Positions 44,630-53,128 of a stretch of DNA of 64,000 bases are shown here, in pieces (position 1 is the stretch's first letter; each line of letters opens with the position of its first letter). Below the pieces are notes generated by a model. It worked only from the letters and a program-made list of their open reading frames with translations. It did not search any database and was not told where the DNA came from. Source of the DNA: Paenibacillus auburnensis (GTDB taxonomy: Bacteria; Bacillota; Bacilli; Paenibacillales; Paenibacillaceae); NCBI RefSeq assembly GCF_927798115.1, contig NZ_CAKMMG010000001.1, positions 310,001 to 374,000 on the forward strand. The letters are read 5' to 3'. The position numbers and the translations under genes were made by a program.

Positions 44630-44676
44630 ACACAAAAAGGCAGTCCGGAGGTTATTCCGGACTGCCTTTTTTGTGT
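44630..44676. terminator. Bidirectional terminator between the Asp23 gene and ftsW
   Basis: ACACAAAAAGGCAGTCCGGA pairs with TCCGGACTGCCTTTTTTGTGT, a nearly perfect long stem. Confidence 0.92.
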
Positions 44677-44703
44677 TCCTTAGCTAATGTTGTATATGTA
44701 GGC

Positions 44704-45948
44704 TTAGCGTGCCCGTACTTGTCTGACTGTGGTTACTGATTTTGTTACTTCTTCTTTGGCCGGCCGGTTAGTCTCGCGGGAAATGCTCAGCATGATACCC
44801 ATACAGAACATGGTGACCACAAGTGAAGAGCCGCCGTAGCTGATAAATGGCAACGTGACCCCTGTGAGCGGAATGGTTTTGGTAACACCGCCGATATTAA
44901 CGAAAGCCTGGATCGCTATCAGGCCCATGACCCCAATTCCGACTAGGGTACCGAAAGGATCGGTACACCTTAGGGCAATCAGAATGCCCCTCCAGATGAA
45001 ATACAGATATACCAGGAGGAAAATCGTCGTTCCGATAAATCCAAGCTCTTCACCGATTACGGCAAAGATAAAGTCTGTATAGGGATAAGGTAGATAATGC
45101 AGCTTCTGGATGCTCTGTCCGAAGCCGGCGCCGCTCGTTCCGCCTTCACCAAGCGCCATCAAAGATTGAATGATGTTGTAACCGCCGTCTTCGGCATCCT
45201 GAAACGGATTCAAAAAAGCTTCGATACGGTCCTTTTTATAATTCTGGTCGGCTGCGACGGTTTGGGTCTGCGGTGACAAAGATTCAATAGCAGTCTTAGC
45301 TCCCATGACGATCCCGACACCAAGCACAAGCAGCGCGATGGAAGCGAGAATATGCTTCATGCTTGCCCCTCCGGCATAAATGACCAGACCGCTTGTCGCT
45401 ACAAGGATTAAGCAGGATCCTAAATCCGGCTGCATCATTATTAGTCCTGCAACGATTCCTACGATAACCATTACCGGAATGTAGCCAGTGCGCAAGTCTC
45501 TCAGCCGTTCGCCTTTTTTGGTAATCAGTGCCGCAAGATACAAGATAATGGAGATTTTGGCCAGCTCGGTGGGCTGGATACCAAAGCCTCCGATATTAAA
45601 CCAGCTCTTGGCGCCGTTCGTACGCTCTGCAAAGGCAACGAGAAACAGCAGCAGAAGCGTTAGCAGAAATATCGGGGCATACCATTTCTTGAATTTGCTG
45701 TAATGGACATTCATTACAAAGAACATCACAACAGTACCCACGACTACCCATTGCATCTGGTTCTTAAAAAAGTATAGTGGATCATTGCCGAATTTTTCGC
45801 TTGCCAGAGTTAGGTTGGAGCTGGCGCTGAATACCATGACGAGTCCAAAGCCTACAAGCAGCAGGGTGAGAATAAGTAACTGGAAATCGGGTGTTCCTCT
45901 TTTGGGCAGGCTGACTTTTTTACTTGTCTTTCCCTTCATTGTACTCAA
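44704..45948 (-). CDS. ftsW: FtsW/RodA/SpoVE-family peptidoglycan glycosyltransferase
   Basis: A 414-residue SEDS membrane protein with about 10 segments. The marks are GFGLVMVFSASS, RTNGAKSWFNIGGFGIQPTELAKIS, MMQPDLGS, the ALGEGGTSGAGFGQS and YLPYPYTDFIFAVIGEELGFIG loop and the C-terminal TLPFISYGGSS. It polymerises lipid II at the division septum with a class B PBP. The start used is TTG 45948, which overlaps the stop of the upstream yugN-like gene (TTGA); ATG 45939 is an alternative. The nearby ylaN supports the FtsW assignment over RodA. Confidence 0.9.
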   Translation of the reverse strand: MSTMKGKTSKKVSLPKRGTPDFQLLILTLLLVGFGLVMVFSASSNLTLASEKFGNDPLYFFKNQMQWVVVGTVVMFFVMNVHYSKFKKWYAPIFLLTLLLLFLVAFAERTNGAKSWFNIGGFGIQPTELAKISIILYLAALITKKGERLRDLRTGYIPVMVIVGIVAGLIMMQPDLGSCLILVATSGLVIYAGGASMKHILASIALLVLGVGIVMGAKTAIESLSPQTQTVAADQNYKKDRIEAFLNPFQDAEDGGYNIIQSLMALGEGGTSGAGFGQSIQKLHYLPYPYTDFIFAVIGEELGFIGTTIFLLVYLYFIWRGILIALRCTDPFGTLVGIGVMGLIAIQAFVNIGGVTKTIPLTGVTLPFISYGGSSLVVTMFCMGIMLSISRETNRPAKEEVTKSVTTVRQVRAR

Positions 45949-46301
45949 GCTTCAAGCAGCTCTTTCAGCTCAAGAATCCGCTGCGCGGCAGTATCCAGTA
46001 TAGGCTGTGGAACCGGAGAGTCATACTCCAGGCCATGGGGAAAGGTAGCCTTGCCCAAGTAAACGGCTTCAATGGCCAGTATGCTATCGGGTTTTTCCAG
46101 CTTGCCTTCGACAGCACGGGTATTAACCCGCAGGAAGTATTCCCCGCCATTCTGATGGTCTTCTATCTTACAGTCGTAAGTGGCGCGGTAATATTCCCAT
46201 TGCCAGCGGATGAATCCGGCTTTGGCCGCGCTCTCGTCAAGATAAAGAAGGTCGCTTTTTAATCCAACGAGGCCAGTGTTCTCAAATATCATAGCGAACA
46301 T
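45945..46301 (-). CDS. YugN-like protein
   Basis: A 118-residue protein of the YugN-like family: FENTGLVGLKSDLLYLD, then GFIRWQWEYYRATYDCKIED, YFLRVNTRAVEGKLE, and YLGKATFPHGLEY in the C-terminal half. The family has no known function. It is co-transcribed with ftsW, sharing a four-base overlap (TTGA). The start ATG 46301 has only a weak AAGGGGG site just upstream. Confidence 0.85.
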   Translation of the reverse strand: MFAMIFENTGLVGLKSDLLYLDESAAKAGFIRWQWEYYRATYDCKIEDHQNGGEYFLRVNTRAVEGKLEKPDSILAIEAVYLGKATFPHGLEYDSPVPQPILDTAAQRILELKELLEA

Positions 46302-46531
46302 ATCCCCCTTATGAAGTATAATGATTATTTTGTAACCGTAATTATTAATGTTCTACCTCATGATAGTATGTTTCCGGGGGATGCGCAAGGTAGGCGGGGC
46401 CTATCGATACACAGTTTTTTGCGTTTCTGCTACAATATAAGAAATATAGTTCTTTGCGGCAGGAGACCTGCGCAAACGTTGCGTTTGCAGGTCTGCCGGA
46501 GCGGGCTATGGAAGAAGGGAATGGAAGCGAT

Positions 46532-47701
46532 ATGGAGAACACTGCATTGGAACAGCTGCTTCCGGATATGGTGGCATGGCGCCGCCATCTGCACATGCAT
46601 CCGGAGCTGTCTTATCAGGAGAAAGAGACATCAGCTTATGTAGCCGCCCGATTGGCTGAATTCGGTATTGAAGTCAAACGGAGCAGTGCAGGCTTCGGTC
46701 TGACCGGGATTATTAAGGGGGACAAGCCGGGAAAGACGGTAGTCCTGCGCGCAGATATGGATGCGCTGAATATCACTGAGGAGAATGGAAGCGAATATGC
46801 TTCGCTGAACAATGGTGTTATGCATGCCTGTGGACATGACGGACATACAGCGATGCTGCTTGCAGCAGCTTCCTATTACAGCACCCGGCGTGATGGCCTC
46901 CAAGGGGAGATTCGCTTCCTGTTCCAGCCTGCTGAAGAAATCTGCCCCGGCGGAGCTAAGGACATGATTGCCGAAGGAGTACTTGAAGGGGCAGATGCCG
47001 TCTATGGCCTGCACCTGTGGACACCGCTGCCGCTCGGTACGATTGGCAGTGCACCGGGACCGCTGATGGCTTCGGCGGATGAGTTTTTTATTGATATCAC
47101 CGGTAAAGGCGGACATGGCGGCATCCCTCACCGCACGGTAGACAGTATAGTAGCCGCAGCAGCGCTTGTAACCCAGCTGCAGACGATCGTCAGCCGCAAT
47201 GTTGATCCGCTACAGCCTGCCGTTCTGAGTGTTGGAACGATTCAGGGCGGATCTGCTCAGAATATTATTGCCGAACGCTGCCGGATTACAGGGACGGTCC
47301 GGGCTTTTGATGAGGAGACCCGTTATTTGATCCGCCGAAGAATCGAAGAAATGGCCGTTTCTGTAGCTTCAGTATACGGGGCAGAAGCGAACGTAGATTA
47401 TATGATGGGGTATCCGCCGCTCGTCAATGACGAAGCGGAGTTCAACAGATTTTTCCGTGTTGCTCCAGAAGCCCTTGGAGACTCCGTAAATGTGATCCGG
47501 ATGGAGAAGATCATGCCGGCCGAAGATTTTGCCTATTATGTTAAGGAGATTCCTGGCTGCTTTATTTTTGTGGGGGCAGGCAATCCGGACAAAAATGCGG
47601 TATATCCGCATCATCACAGCAAATTTGATTTCGATGAGGATGCTATGCTGCATGGTGTGAAGCTGCTGGTAGCACTGGCTGACTCCTGTCTTAATGAATA
47701 G
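46532..47701 (+). CDS. M20-family amidohydrolase
   Basis: A 389-residue metal-dependent amidohydrolase (M20D, HipO/N-acyl-amino-acid hydrolase group). RRHLHMHPELSYQE (His at about 16-20), LRADMDAL, MHACGHDGHTAMLL (metal His pair), FQPAEE and the dimerisation-domain GKGGHGGIPH are all visible, and the C-terminal YPHHHSKFDFDE supplies the last metal His. It removes acyl groups from amino acids; the substrate could be acetyl-diaminopimelate or a general N-acyl amino acid. I chose ATG 46532, with GGAAG just upstream; ATG 46508 is possible. Confidence 0.88.
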   Translation: MENTALEQLLPDMVAWRRHLHMHPELSYQEKETSAYVAARLAEFGIEVKRSSAGFGLTGIIKGDKPGKTVVLRADMDALNITEENGSEYASLNNGVMHACGHDGHTAMLLAAASYYSTRRDGLQGEIRFLFQPAEEICPGGAKDMIAEGVLEGADAVYGLHLWTPLPLGTIGSAPGPLMASADEFFIDITGKGGHGGIPHRTVDSIVAAAALVTQLQTIVSRNVDPLQPAVLSVGTIQGGSAQNIIAERCRITGTVRAFDEETRYLIRRRIEEMAVSVASVYGAEANVDYMMGYPPLVNDEAEFNRFFRVAPEALGDSVNVIRMEKIMPAEDFAYYVKEIPGCFIFVGAGNPDKNAVYPHHHSKFDFDEDAMLHGVKLLVALADSCLNE

Positions 47702-47780
47702 TTCGTATTATTGCGAATAAAAAGCATAGTTCGGGGAGAACCTACTTCCGTAGATTACTGAGCAGACAGGAGGTTCTTTT

Positions 47781-48212
47781 TTGAAAACAGTCCAGGAAGT
47801 AATGACAACACAGCCTGCAGCCGTTACGCTGCAAGATAACATTTATGAGGTTGCCGTCAAAATGAGAGATTTTGATACGGGATTCATTCCTGTAGTTGAT
47901 TCAGAAACGGGTAGAAAGCTCATTGGTGTGATAACAGACCGTGACCTGGTGCTTAGAGGATATGCGGACAAGCACTCAGGCTCTACCTCCGTTGAGACGG
48001 TCATGAGCAAACCGGTGACCTCGATTGCAGAGAACGCATCTGTAGATGAAGCGGCTGAAATTATGGCCTCAGGACAGATCCGCCGCCTGCCGGTAACACG
48101 TGATAACGAACTAATCGGTATCGTATCGCTGGGCGATCTGGCCGTGAAGCGTATCTTCGCAGATGAAGCGGGAGAAGCGCTGAGCGACATTTCGCAACGT
48201 CAGCTGCATTGA
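47781..48212 (+). CDS. Protein with two CBS domains (YhcV-like)
   Basis: A 143-residue protein consisting of a CBS pair: residues about 5-65 (VMTTQPAAVTLQDNIYEVAVKMRDFDTGFIPVV, then LIGVITDRDL) and about 72-130 (VMSKPVTSIAENASVDEAAEIMASGQIRRLPV, then LIGIVSLGDL). CBS pairs bind adenine nucleotides and sense energy state. The YhcV-like layout without another domain gives no target. TTG 47781 follows AGGAGG by eight bases. A terminator follows. Confidence 0.9.
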   Translation: MKTVQEVMTTQPAAVTLQDNIYEVAVKMRDFDTGFIPVVDSETGRKLIGVITDRDLVLRGYADKHSGSTSVETVMSKPVTSIAENASVDEAAEIMASGQIRRLPVTRDNELIGIVSLGDLAVKRIFADEAGEALSDISQRQLH

Positions 48213-48226
48213 ATAAGCAAACAGGG

Positions 48227-48265
48227 AAGCTCATGTCCGCATTCGTGCGGAGGTGGGCTTTTTCC
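48227..48265 (+). terminator. Terminator after the CBS gene
   Basis: AAGCTCATGTCCGC and GCGGAGGTGGGCTT form a stem with G-T pairs, followed by TTTTT. Confidence 0.75.
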
Positions 48266-48334
48266 TGCTTCACCTTGACAGGAAATGGATACTGAGCCGA
48301 CAGCTTGTAATGTTAAAAGACAGGAGGAGACCCT

Positions 48335-50038
48335 TTGACTGGGACAGGGTCATGCATTATCCGCAAAGACAAAACGATTCTGCTGGAATGCGGCCATCCA
48401 GGATTTGATGCGGCGAGAACGGCGCTGGCTGATTACGCCGAGCTTGTGAAAAATCTTCCTGCCTACCACACCTATCGGATTACACCTCTGTCTTTATGGA
48501 ACGCGGCATCCGGAGGAAGGACAGCGGAAGATATTATTGCCAGCCTGCAGGAATTGTCTCGTTGGGGTACACCGGCCGGACTGGAGGAAGAAATCCGCAG
48601 GCTCATATCCAGGTACGGCAGGCTGGAGCTGCATTCCCATATGACAGATAACCGGCTCATGATCCTTCGCACTGATCTGCCTGCTCTGCTAGATGAACTG
48701 GGGGAATTTCTAGTGCTTAGCGGGCTCCAGTTGGACAGATCCGGGCTCATGGAATGTGAATGTCCTGCTGTGAATCGGGGACTGCTGAAGCAGGAGCTGA
48801 CCAGACTTGGTTATCCTGTGATCGACATGGCAGGCTACCGGGAAGGCCAGAGACTGAACATTGCCTGGAAGGAAAGAGAATACCATGAAGGTGCTTCTAA
48901 AGAAAATGTCTTCGGGCTTCGGGATTATCAGCGGGAAGCGGTCCGCTTATTTCATGGCAGTGGCGGCAGCGGTGTTGTTGTCCTGCCCTGCGGGGCAGGC
49001 AAGACGGTAGTTGGACTTGCTGTGCTGGAGAAGCTGCAATGCGAAACGCTGATCCTCACTTCGAGTACAACATCAGTGGAGCAATGGCGGGAAGAGCTGC
49101 TGCAGCGGACGAATCTGGAGGCAGAGGAAATCGGGGAATACAGTGGTGAACGCAGAGAAGTGCGGCCTGTTACACTAGCTACTTATCAAATGCTGACACA
49201 CCGGCGCTCTAAGGACGATCCGTTTGTTCATATGAACCTGTTCAAGGAGCGTAACTGGGGGCTGATCATCTATGATGAGGTGCATTTGCTCCCGGCTCCG
49301 GTGTTCCGGGCTACCGCTGACATCCAGGCAACACGTCGCCTGGGGCTGACCGCGACTCTCGTCAGGGAAGACGGGCGTGAGGGTGATGTCTTCTCCCTGA
49401 TTGGCCCCCGATGCTACGATCTTCCGTGGAAGTCGCTGGAGCGGCAGGGCTGGATTGCGGCAGTGGAATGTGTAGAGATAATCGTGCCGATGGAGTCTGC
49501 CCTAAGGAGCCGTTATATCTATGCAGGAGGGAAAGAACAGTTCAGACTTGCTGCAGGGAATCCGGCTAAGGCTGAAGCGGCGGGGCAGATTATTGCAGCG
49601 CATTCCGGAGCAGCAGTGCTCGTGATCGGTCAATACCTGGATCAGTTAGAGGCTATAGCAGACTTCCTGGAAGCCCCTTTGATAACCGGTAAAACGCCGC
49701 AGCGGGAACGTAATGAGCTATATGCGGCATTTAATGAGGGGAGCCTTAAGGTTCTGGTGGTGTCTAAGGTTGCTAATTTTGCCGTAAATCTGCCGGATGC
49801 CTCGGTGGCAATAGAGGTTTCCGGCGCTTACGGCTCGCGGCAGGAAGAGGCTCAGCGGCTGGGCCGAATCCTGCGCCCTAAACCGGGTGAGAACAAGGCG
49901 TATTTCTATACGCTTGTAACCGGAGACAGCCGGGAACAGGAGTTTGCTATGCGGCGCAGGCTGTTTCTGACCGAGCAGGGCTATGAATATGCCGTCAGAG
50001 CGGGAGACCAACAGGAGGAGGCGATATTATTATTATGA
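48335..50038 (+). CDS. XPB-type superfamily 2 helicase
   Basis: A 567-residue DNA helicase. An N-terminal damage-recognition-like part (about 1-190) is followed by RecA1: GLRDYQREAV (Q-motif region), Walker A PCGAGKTV (about 225), Walker B IIYDEVHLL (DEVH), GLTATLVREDG with the RED motif that marks XPB. RecA2 follows, with VAIEVSGAYGSRQEEAQRLGRILRP (motif VI). It unwinds DNA from an ATP-driven core; bacterial XPB relatives are thought to act in repair. TTG 48335 follows GGAGGA. It overlaps the next gene by four bases (ATGA), pairing it with its helicase-associated partner. Confidence 0.88.
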   Translation: MTGTGSCIIRKDKTILLECGHPGFDAARTALADYAELVKNLPAYHTYRITPLSLWNAASGGRTAEDIIASLQELSRWGTPAGLEEEIRRLISRYGRLELHSHMTDNRLMILRTDLPALLDELGEFLVLSGLQLDRSGLMECECPAVNRGLLKQELTRLGYPVIDMAGYREGQRLNIAWKEREYHEGASKENVFGLRDYQREAVRLFHGSGGSGVVVLPCGAGKTVVGLAVLEKLQCETLILTSSTTSVEQWREELLQRTNLEAEEIGEYSGERREVRPVTLATYQMLTHRRSKDDPFVHMNLFKERNWGLIIYDEVHLLPAPVFRATADIQATRRLGLTATLVREDGREGDVFSLIGPRCYDLPWKSLERQGWIAAVECVEIIVPMESALRSRYIYAGGKEQFRLAAGNPAKAEAAGQIIAAHSGAAVLVIGQYLDQLEAIADFLEAPLITGKTPQRERNELYAAFNEGSLKVLVVSKVANFAVNLPDASVAIEVSGAYGSRQEEAQRLGRILRPKPGENKAYFYTLVTGDSREQEFAMRRRLFLTEQGYEYAVRAGDQQEEAILLL

Positions 50039-51951
50039 TGACTCTGAGTCCGCCGGCACAGGAAGTCCTGAGGCGGATCTGCGCCGCCCATGCCGCACGG
50101 CCTTTTGCCGTGGAGAAGCTGGAGCGGCTGCGCCCCGAGGCGCTGTGCCGTGCCGAACTGCAGCTGGCCATGCTGGAGCTGCGCCAGGCAGGGCTGGTTG
50201 AGTTGCGGCAGAAAATCTGGGGGGAGCAGTTGTATCAAATCCCCCCACAAGAGCTGGCAGTTATTCAATGGAGCTGCTTCCCTCATACACCTAAGCCGTT
50301 ACCTGCAGGAACGGTAACCGTGGAGTGTCCAGCGGATGCAGGCCTGGCCGGACAGCTGTTCCGGGCGCTGGTGTTCACAGCGCAGCAAGGGCTTCCTCTG
50401 ACTGCTAAGGGAAGCATCCACAAAAAGCAGGCGGGCCGTCTGGCTGCCCTGCTGCCGGTGCAGGATAAGCACCTGCGGGGGCTGTTTCCTCAAGCTGTCG
50501 ATTGTGAGACATGCCCGCTCGCGGTTACAGTAATCGTAGATCTGATGCTGGTTCTGGGACTGGTGGAACGTCAAGGATCAGCTTATTTTCTGGATATGGT
50601 GAAGCTTGAGAGCTGGCTTGGGCTCAGCGAGCTGCAAATGACAAGTATTCTATTTAACGTGATACTGAACCGTTATGGAATAGACGGGCCTGCACCACAG
50701 CATTTCAGATATCTTATCTCTTCTCCCGCCTTCTCTAAGGGCAATTGGTATCCCTTGGGCGATGTTCTGGAGTGGATGTCCGAGGTTCAGCTTACGGCTG
50801 AGCAGCCTTTAGAAGCTCTCCAATCAGCCTGTCTGGCTTGGCTGGGCAGTCTGGCCGGATTTGGCTGGTGTGAGCTGGGGTATACAGAAGGTGGGGCATG
50901 GTGCTTCCGCTGGACAGAGCATAAACCGCTGCTGGTTACCGGTAAGATGTTGGATTCTGACCCTGATAATCTGTCCGGCATCTTCGGGGATAGTGAAGGG
51001 CAACAAATAAGCGGCGATGAAGGCCATTTTATTGTCCAGCCGGATTTCGAGGTTCTGGTTCCTCCTGGCGTGAATTACCGTCTCCGCTGGGGGCTCGCTG
51101 GCTGTTCGGAGCTGCTGTACGCCGATGAGCTATGGAGCTTCAGACTAAGCCGGATGAAGCTGGAGGAGGCTGCTGAACAGGGGCAGCCGCCAGAATCGGT
51201 CATCAGCTGGCTGGCTTCCCATGCCAGGGGAGGATTGCCGGCTCAGGTAGAGCTGACCTTAAGGCAATGGGCCAGAAGCATCGGCCGTACGGCCTGGTCC
51301 GAGGTGATTCTGCTGGCTTGCCGGAGCGAAGCGGATGCTGCTGACATCGCCGCTCATCCCCGGCTGCAGGGCAGCCTATCGCGGGTGGGACCGCTTCATT
51401 TCATCGTACGGCATGACAGCACTGAGCTGGTCCGTAAAGAACTGTCGGCCGCCGGACTAGCCCCGCCGCGAATTATCGGCGGTCGTGAAGGGGAGGTCCC
51501 GCCGCAACAGACGGTTTACTTTATGGACAATAAAGTTCCGAAGGCTGACGTATATGCGCTTCCTGTACAGGAAGCGCATATAGGATTGCTGGGTGGAGGG
51601 GCCGTTCTGCAGCCGCTGCCGCTTCCATCATCAGATTCAGAGGAACTTATCCTGCCCGGTGAAGAGGCTGTTCCCCAAATGTGGCTCCGGGAATGGCGGG
51701 AGTATCATATTACTACGGCTCAAAAGGTCATGGAGCAGGCTCTGACATGGGGCATCAAGGTCCGTTTGTCCCTGGAGGGCCAAATCTGCGATTTTATCCC
51801 CGAGCAGCTCCGGGGGAATCCCTGGAGAGTCGCCGGAGGCCTGCTGCCTGCCGGCACAGAAGAGCGTGAAGATGCGGAGCTGGCTGCCGGGGACTGGAAA
51901 GAGATGAAGCTGCTGATTCCGCAGAAGCGGAGAAATTCCTCTTCTGCTTAA
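50035..51951 (+). CDS. Helicase-associated partner protein of the XPB-type helicase
   Basis: A 638-residue protein whose first codons overlap the helicase stop (ATGA). The N-terminal 100 residues look like winged helices. The middle (about 330-430, GHFIVQPDFEVLVPPGVNYRLRWGLAG) matches the helicase C3/XPB N-terminal-like domain seen in the partners of bacterial XPB helicases, such as the mycobacterial one. The last part (LRGNPWRVAG) is of unknown type. It probably binds the helicase and helps it find damaged DNA. It has no catalytic motif that I can see. Confidence 0.8.
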   Translation: MMTLSPPAQEVLRRICAAHAARPFAVEKLERLRPEALCRAELQLAMLELRQAGLVELRQKIWGEQLYQIPPQELAVIQWSCFPHTPKPLPAGTVTVECPADAGLAGQLFRALVFTAQQGLPLTAKGSIHKKQAGRLAALLPVQDKHLRGLFPQAVDCETCPLAVTVIVDLMLVLGLVERQGSAYFLDMVKLESWLGLSELQMTSILFNVILNRYGIDGPAPQHFRYLISSPAFSKGNWYPLGDVLEWMSEVQLTAEQPLEALQSACLAWLGSLAGFGWCELGYTEGGAWCFRWTEHKPLLVTGKMLDSDPDNLSGIFGDSEGQQISGDEGHFIVQPDFEVLVPPGVNYRLRWGLAGCSELLYADELWSFRLSRMKLEEAAEQGQPPESVISWLASHARGGLPAQVELTLRQWARSIGRTAWSEVILLACRSEADAADIAAHPRLQGSLSRVGPLHFIVRHDSTELVRKELSAAGLAPPRIIGGREGEVPPQQTVYFMDNKVPKADVYALPVQEAHIGLLGGGAVLQPLPLPSSDSEELILPGEEAVPQMWLREWREYHITTAQKVMEQALTWGIKVRLSLEGQICDFIPEQLRGNPWRVAGGLLPAGTEEREDAELAAGDWKEMKLLIPQKRRNSSSA

Positions 51952-52024
51952 GCAACTGGTTATGGTATGATAAGGTAGTCTACGGTTTACTGTAGAACAT
52001 TAACACAGAAAAGAGTTGAAGTTC

Positions 52025-52462
52025 ATGAGCGTAGCGGAATTAAATACGGTCGATATGGCCGAAGTGCTGACATACGCCTATGAATTAGGCGATATGATTA
52101 ACCAATCCGCCGAAGTGTCGGATTACTTATACTGGAAAGGGCGGGTTGACGCCAATCCCGAAATCCAGGCCATAGTCAAGCGGCTTCAGAACAAGAAGGA
52201 GCTGTTTGAAGAGACACAGCGGTTTGGACATTTTCATCCGAACTATCATTCGGCCAAGGATGAAGTGACGGCTGTAGAGAAGGAGCTTGAGCAGTTCGAG
52301 GAGGTTGTCCGCTTCAAACAGGCGGAGGCGACGCTGGATGATATTTTACATTCCATGTCTGAAGCAATCGCGTTCTCAGTCTCGGACAGCATCAAGGTTC
52401 CAAGCAATGACCCGTCGCCGAAGGGCGGATGCGGCAGCGGAGGCAAATGCTCTTGCGGATAA
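52025..52462 (+). CDS. ricF: YlbF/YmcA-family protein, RicF-like
   Basis: A 145-residue helical protein of the YlbF family: VLTYAYELGDMINQSAEVSDYLYWKG, ANPEIQAIVKRLQNKKELFEETQRFG, and a C-terminal GGCGSGGKCSCG tail with three Cys. RicF joins RicA (YmcA) and RicT (YaaT) in a complex that holds iron-sulfur clusters and controls RNase Y processing, biofilm and competence in Bacillus. The Cys tail agrees with a role in the cluster. The ATG at 52025 is chosen, with an AAAGAG site 10-15 bases upstream. It is followed by ylbG as in Bacillus. Confidence 0.88.
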   Translation: MSVAELNTVDMAEVLTYAYELGDMINQSAEVSDYLYWKGRVDANPEIQAIVKRLQNKKELFEETQRFGHFHPNYHSAKDEVTAVEKELEQFEEVVRFKQAEATLDDILHSMSEAIAFSVSDSIKVPSNDPSPKGGCGSGGKCSCG

Positions 52463-52503
52463 GCTGCCTCTAAGAGGGAGAGAAGGAAAGGGCGGTTGAG
52501 CTT

Positions 52504-52767
52504 ATGTTTGCGGAACGGACAGGATATATCGTTTGGGTTAGTGATGTCAAAGCGGCACGCAACCTGGAGAAATACGGGACACTGCATTATGTATCCCGGA
52601 AAATGCATTACGCTGTAATGTATGTAAATGCGGAACGCGCCGAGGAAGTCATGAAGACCGTCCGCAGACTCTCATATGTGCGTAAGATTGAAAGATCATA
52701 CCGTAATGAATTGAAGACGGAATACACTAGCAACGGGCCGGACAAGACCCGTTACTATGGACTGTAG
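52504..52767 (+). CDS. ylbG: YlbG-family protein (DUF2129)
   Basis: An 87-residue protein of the DUF2129 family: RTGYIVWVSDVKAARNLEKYGTLHYVSRKMHYAVMYVN, then VMKTVRRLSYVRKIERSYR. It is the usual neighbour of ylbF. The function is unknown. It lies 41 bases after ricF on the same transcript and ends before a strong terminator. Confidence 0.92.
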   Translation: MFAERTGYIVWVSDVKAARNLEKYGTLHYVSRKMHYAVMYVNAERAEEVMKTVRRLSYVRKIERSYRNELKTEYTSNGPDKTRYYGL

Positions 52768-52792
52768 GATGTGCTGATAGATCATTCAGAAG

Positions 52793-52818
52793 CAGGCACC
52801 ACTGGTGCCTGTTTTTTT
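52793..52818 (+). terminator. Terminator after ylbG
   Basis: CAGGCACC and GGTGCCTG form a perfect 8-bp stem with a three-base loop and seven T residues. Confidence 0.92.
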
Positions 52819-52963
52819 GTGCCCTGTGTTAACAATTATGTTAGGTTTTGAGTAGGGAATCCATTTTAGGTATACATTATATTGAATTTTGTGACTTTTG
52901 AGTTATTATAAATGACACATACTCCGAATAATATAAATAAAAATGAATTAGATGTGATTTAAA
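52819..52963. other. AT-rich non-coding stretch before the eut promoter
   Basis: An AT-rich region with no supported gene. Together with the promoter and leader it makes a gap of about 310 bases between the ylbG terminator and eutA. Confidence 0.5.
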
Positions 52964-52992
52964 TTGACATTTATATAACCCTGTCATACTAT
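52964..52992 (+). promoter_or_regulatory. Promoter of the eut operon
   Basis: TTGACA at 52964-52969 and TACTAT at 52987-52992, with a 17-base spacer, form a strong housekeeping-type promoter. Transcription should start near 53000. Confidence 0.75.
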
Positions 52993-53030
52993 GATCGAAG
53001 ACAGCATCCAACTCAATATGATTTAAACAC

Positions 53031-53087
53031 AGACGCTTTTTAGGCATGCATAGAGCAAGTAATGCAGGGCTTACGGCGTCTTTTTTG
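53031..53087 (+). terminator. Terminator-like hairpin in the eut leader
   Basis: AGACGC (53031-53036) and GCGTCT (53076-53081) form the base of a stem that encloses a TGCAT/ATGCA inner hairpin, followed by six T residues. It lies between the promoter and eutA, so it can attenuate the operon. In other Firmicutes an ANTAR protein (EutV) prevents such termination; no such regulator is in the window. Confidence 0.6.
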
Positions 53088-53128
53088 TTACTTATGAACT
53101 GAACTTCCAAGAAAGGGAGGCGGAAAGC

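Noticed and set aside
53031..53090. A definite EutV/ANTAR double hairpin
   Set aside because: I could not place two short hairpins with the required A1 and G4 loop bases; only the terminator part is clear.
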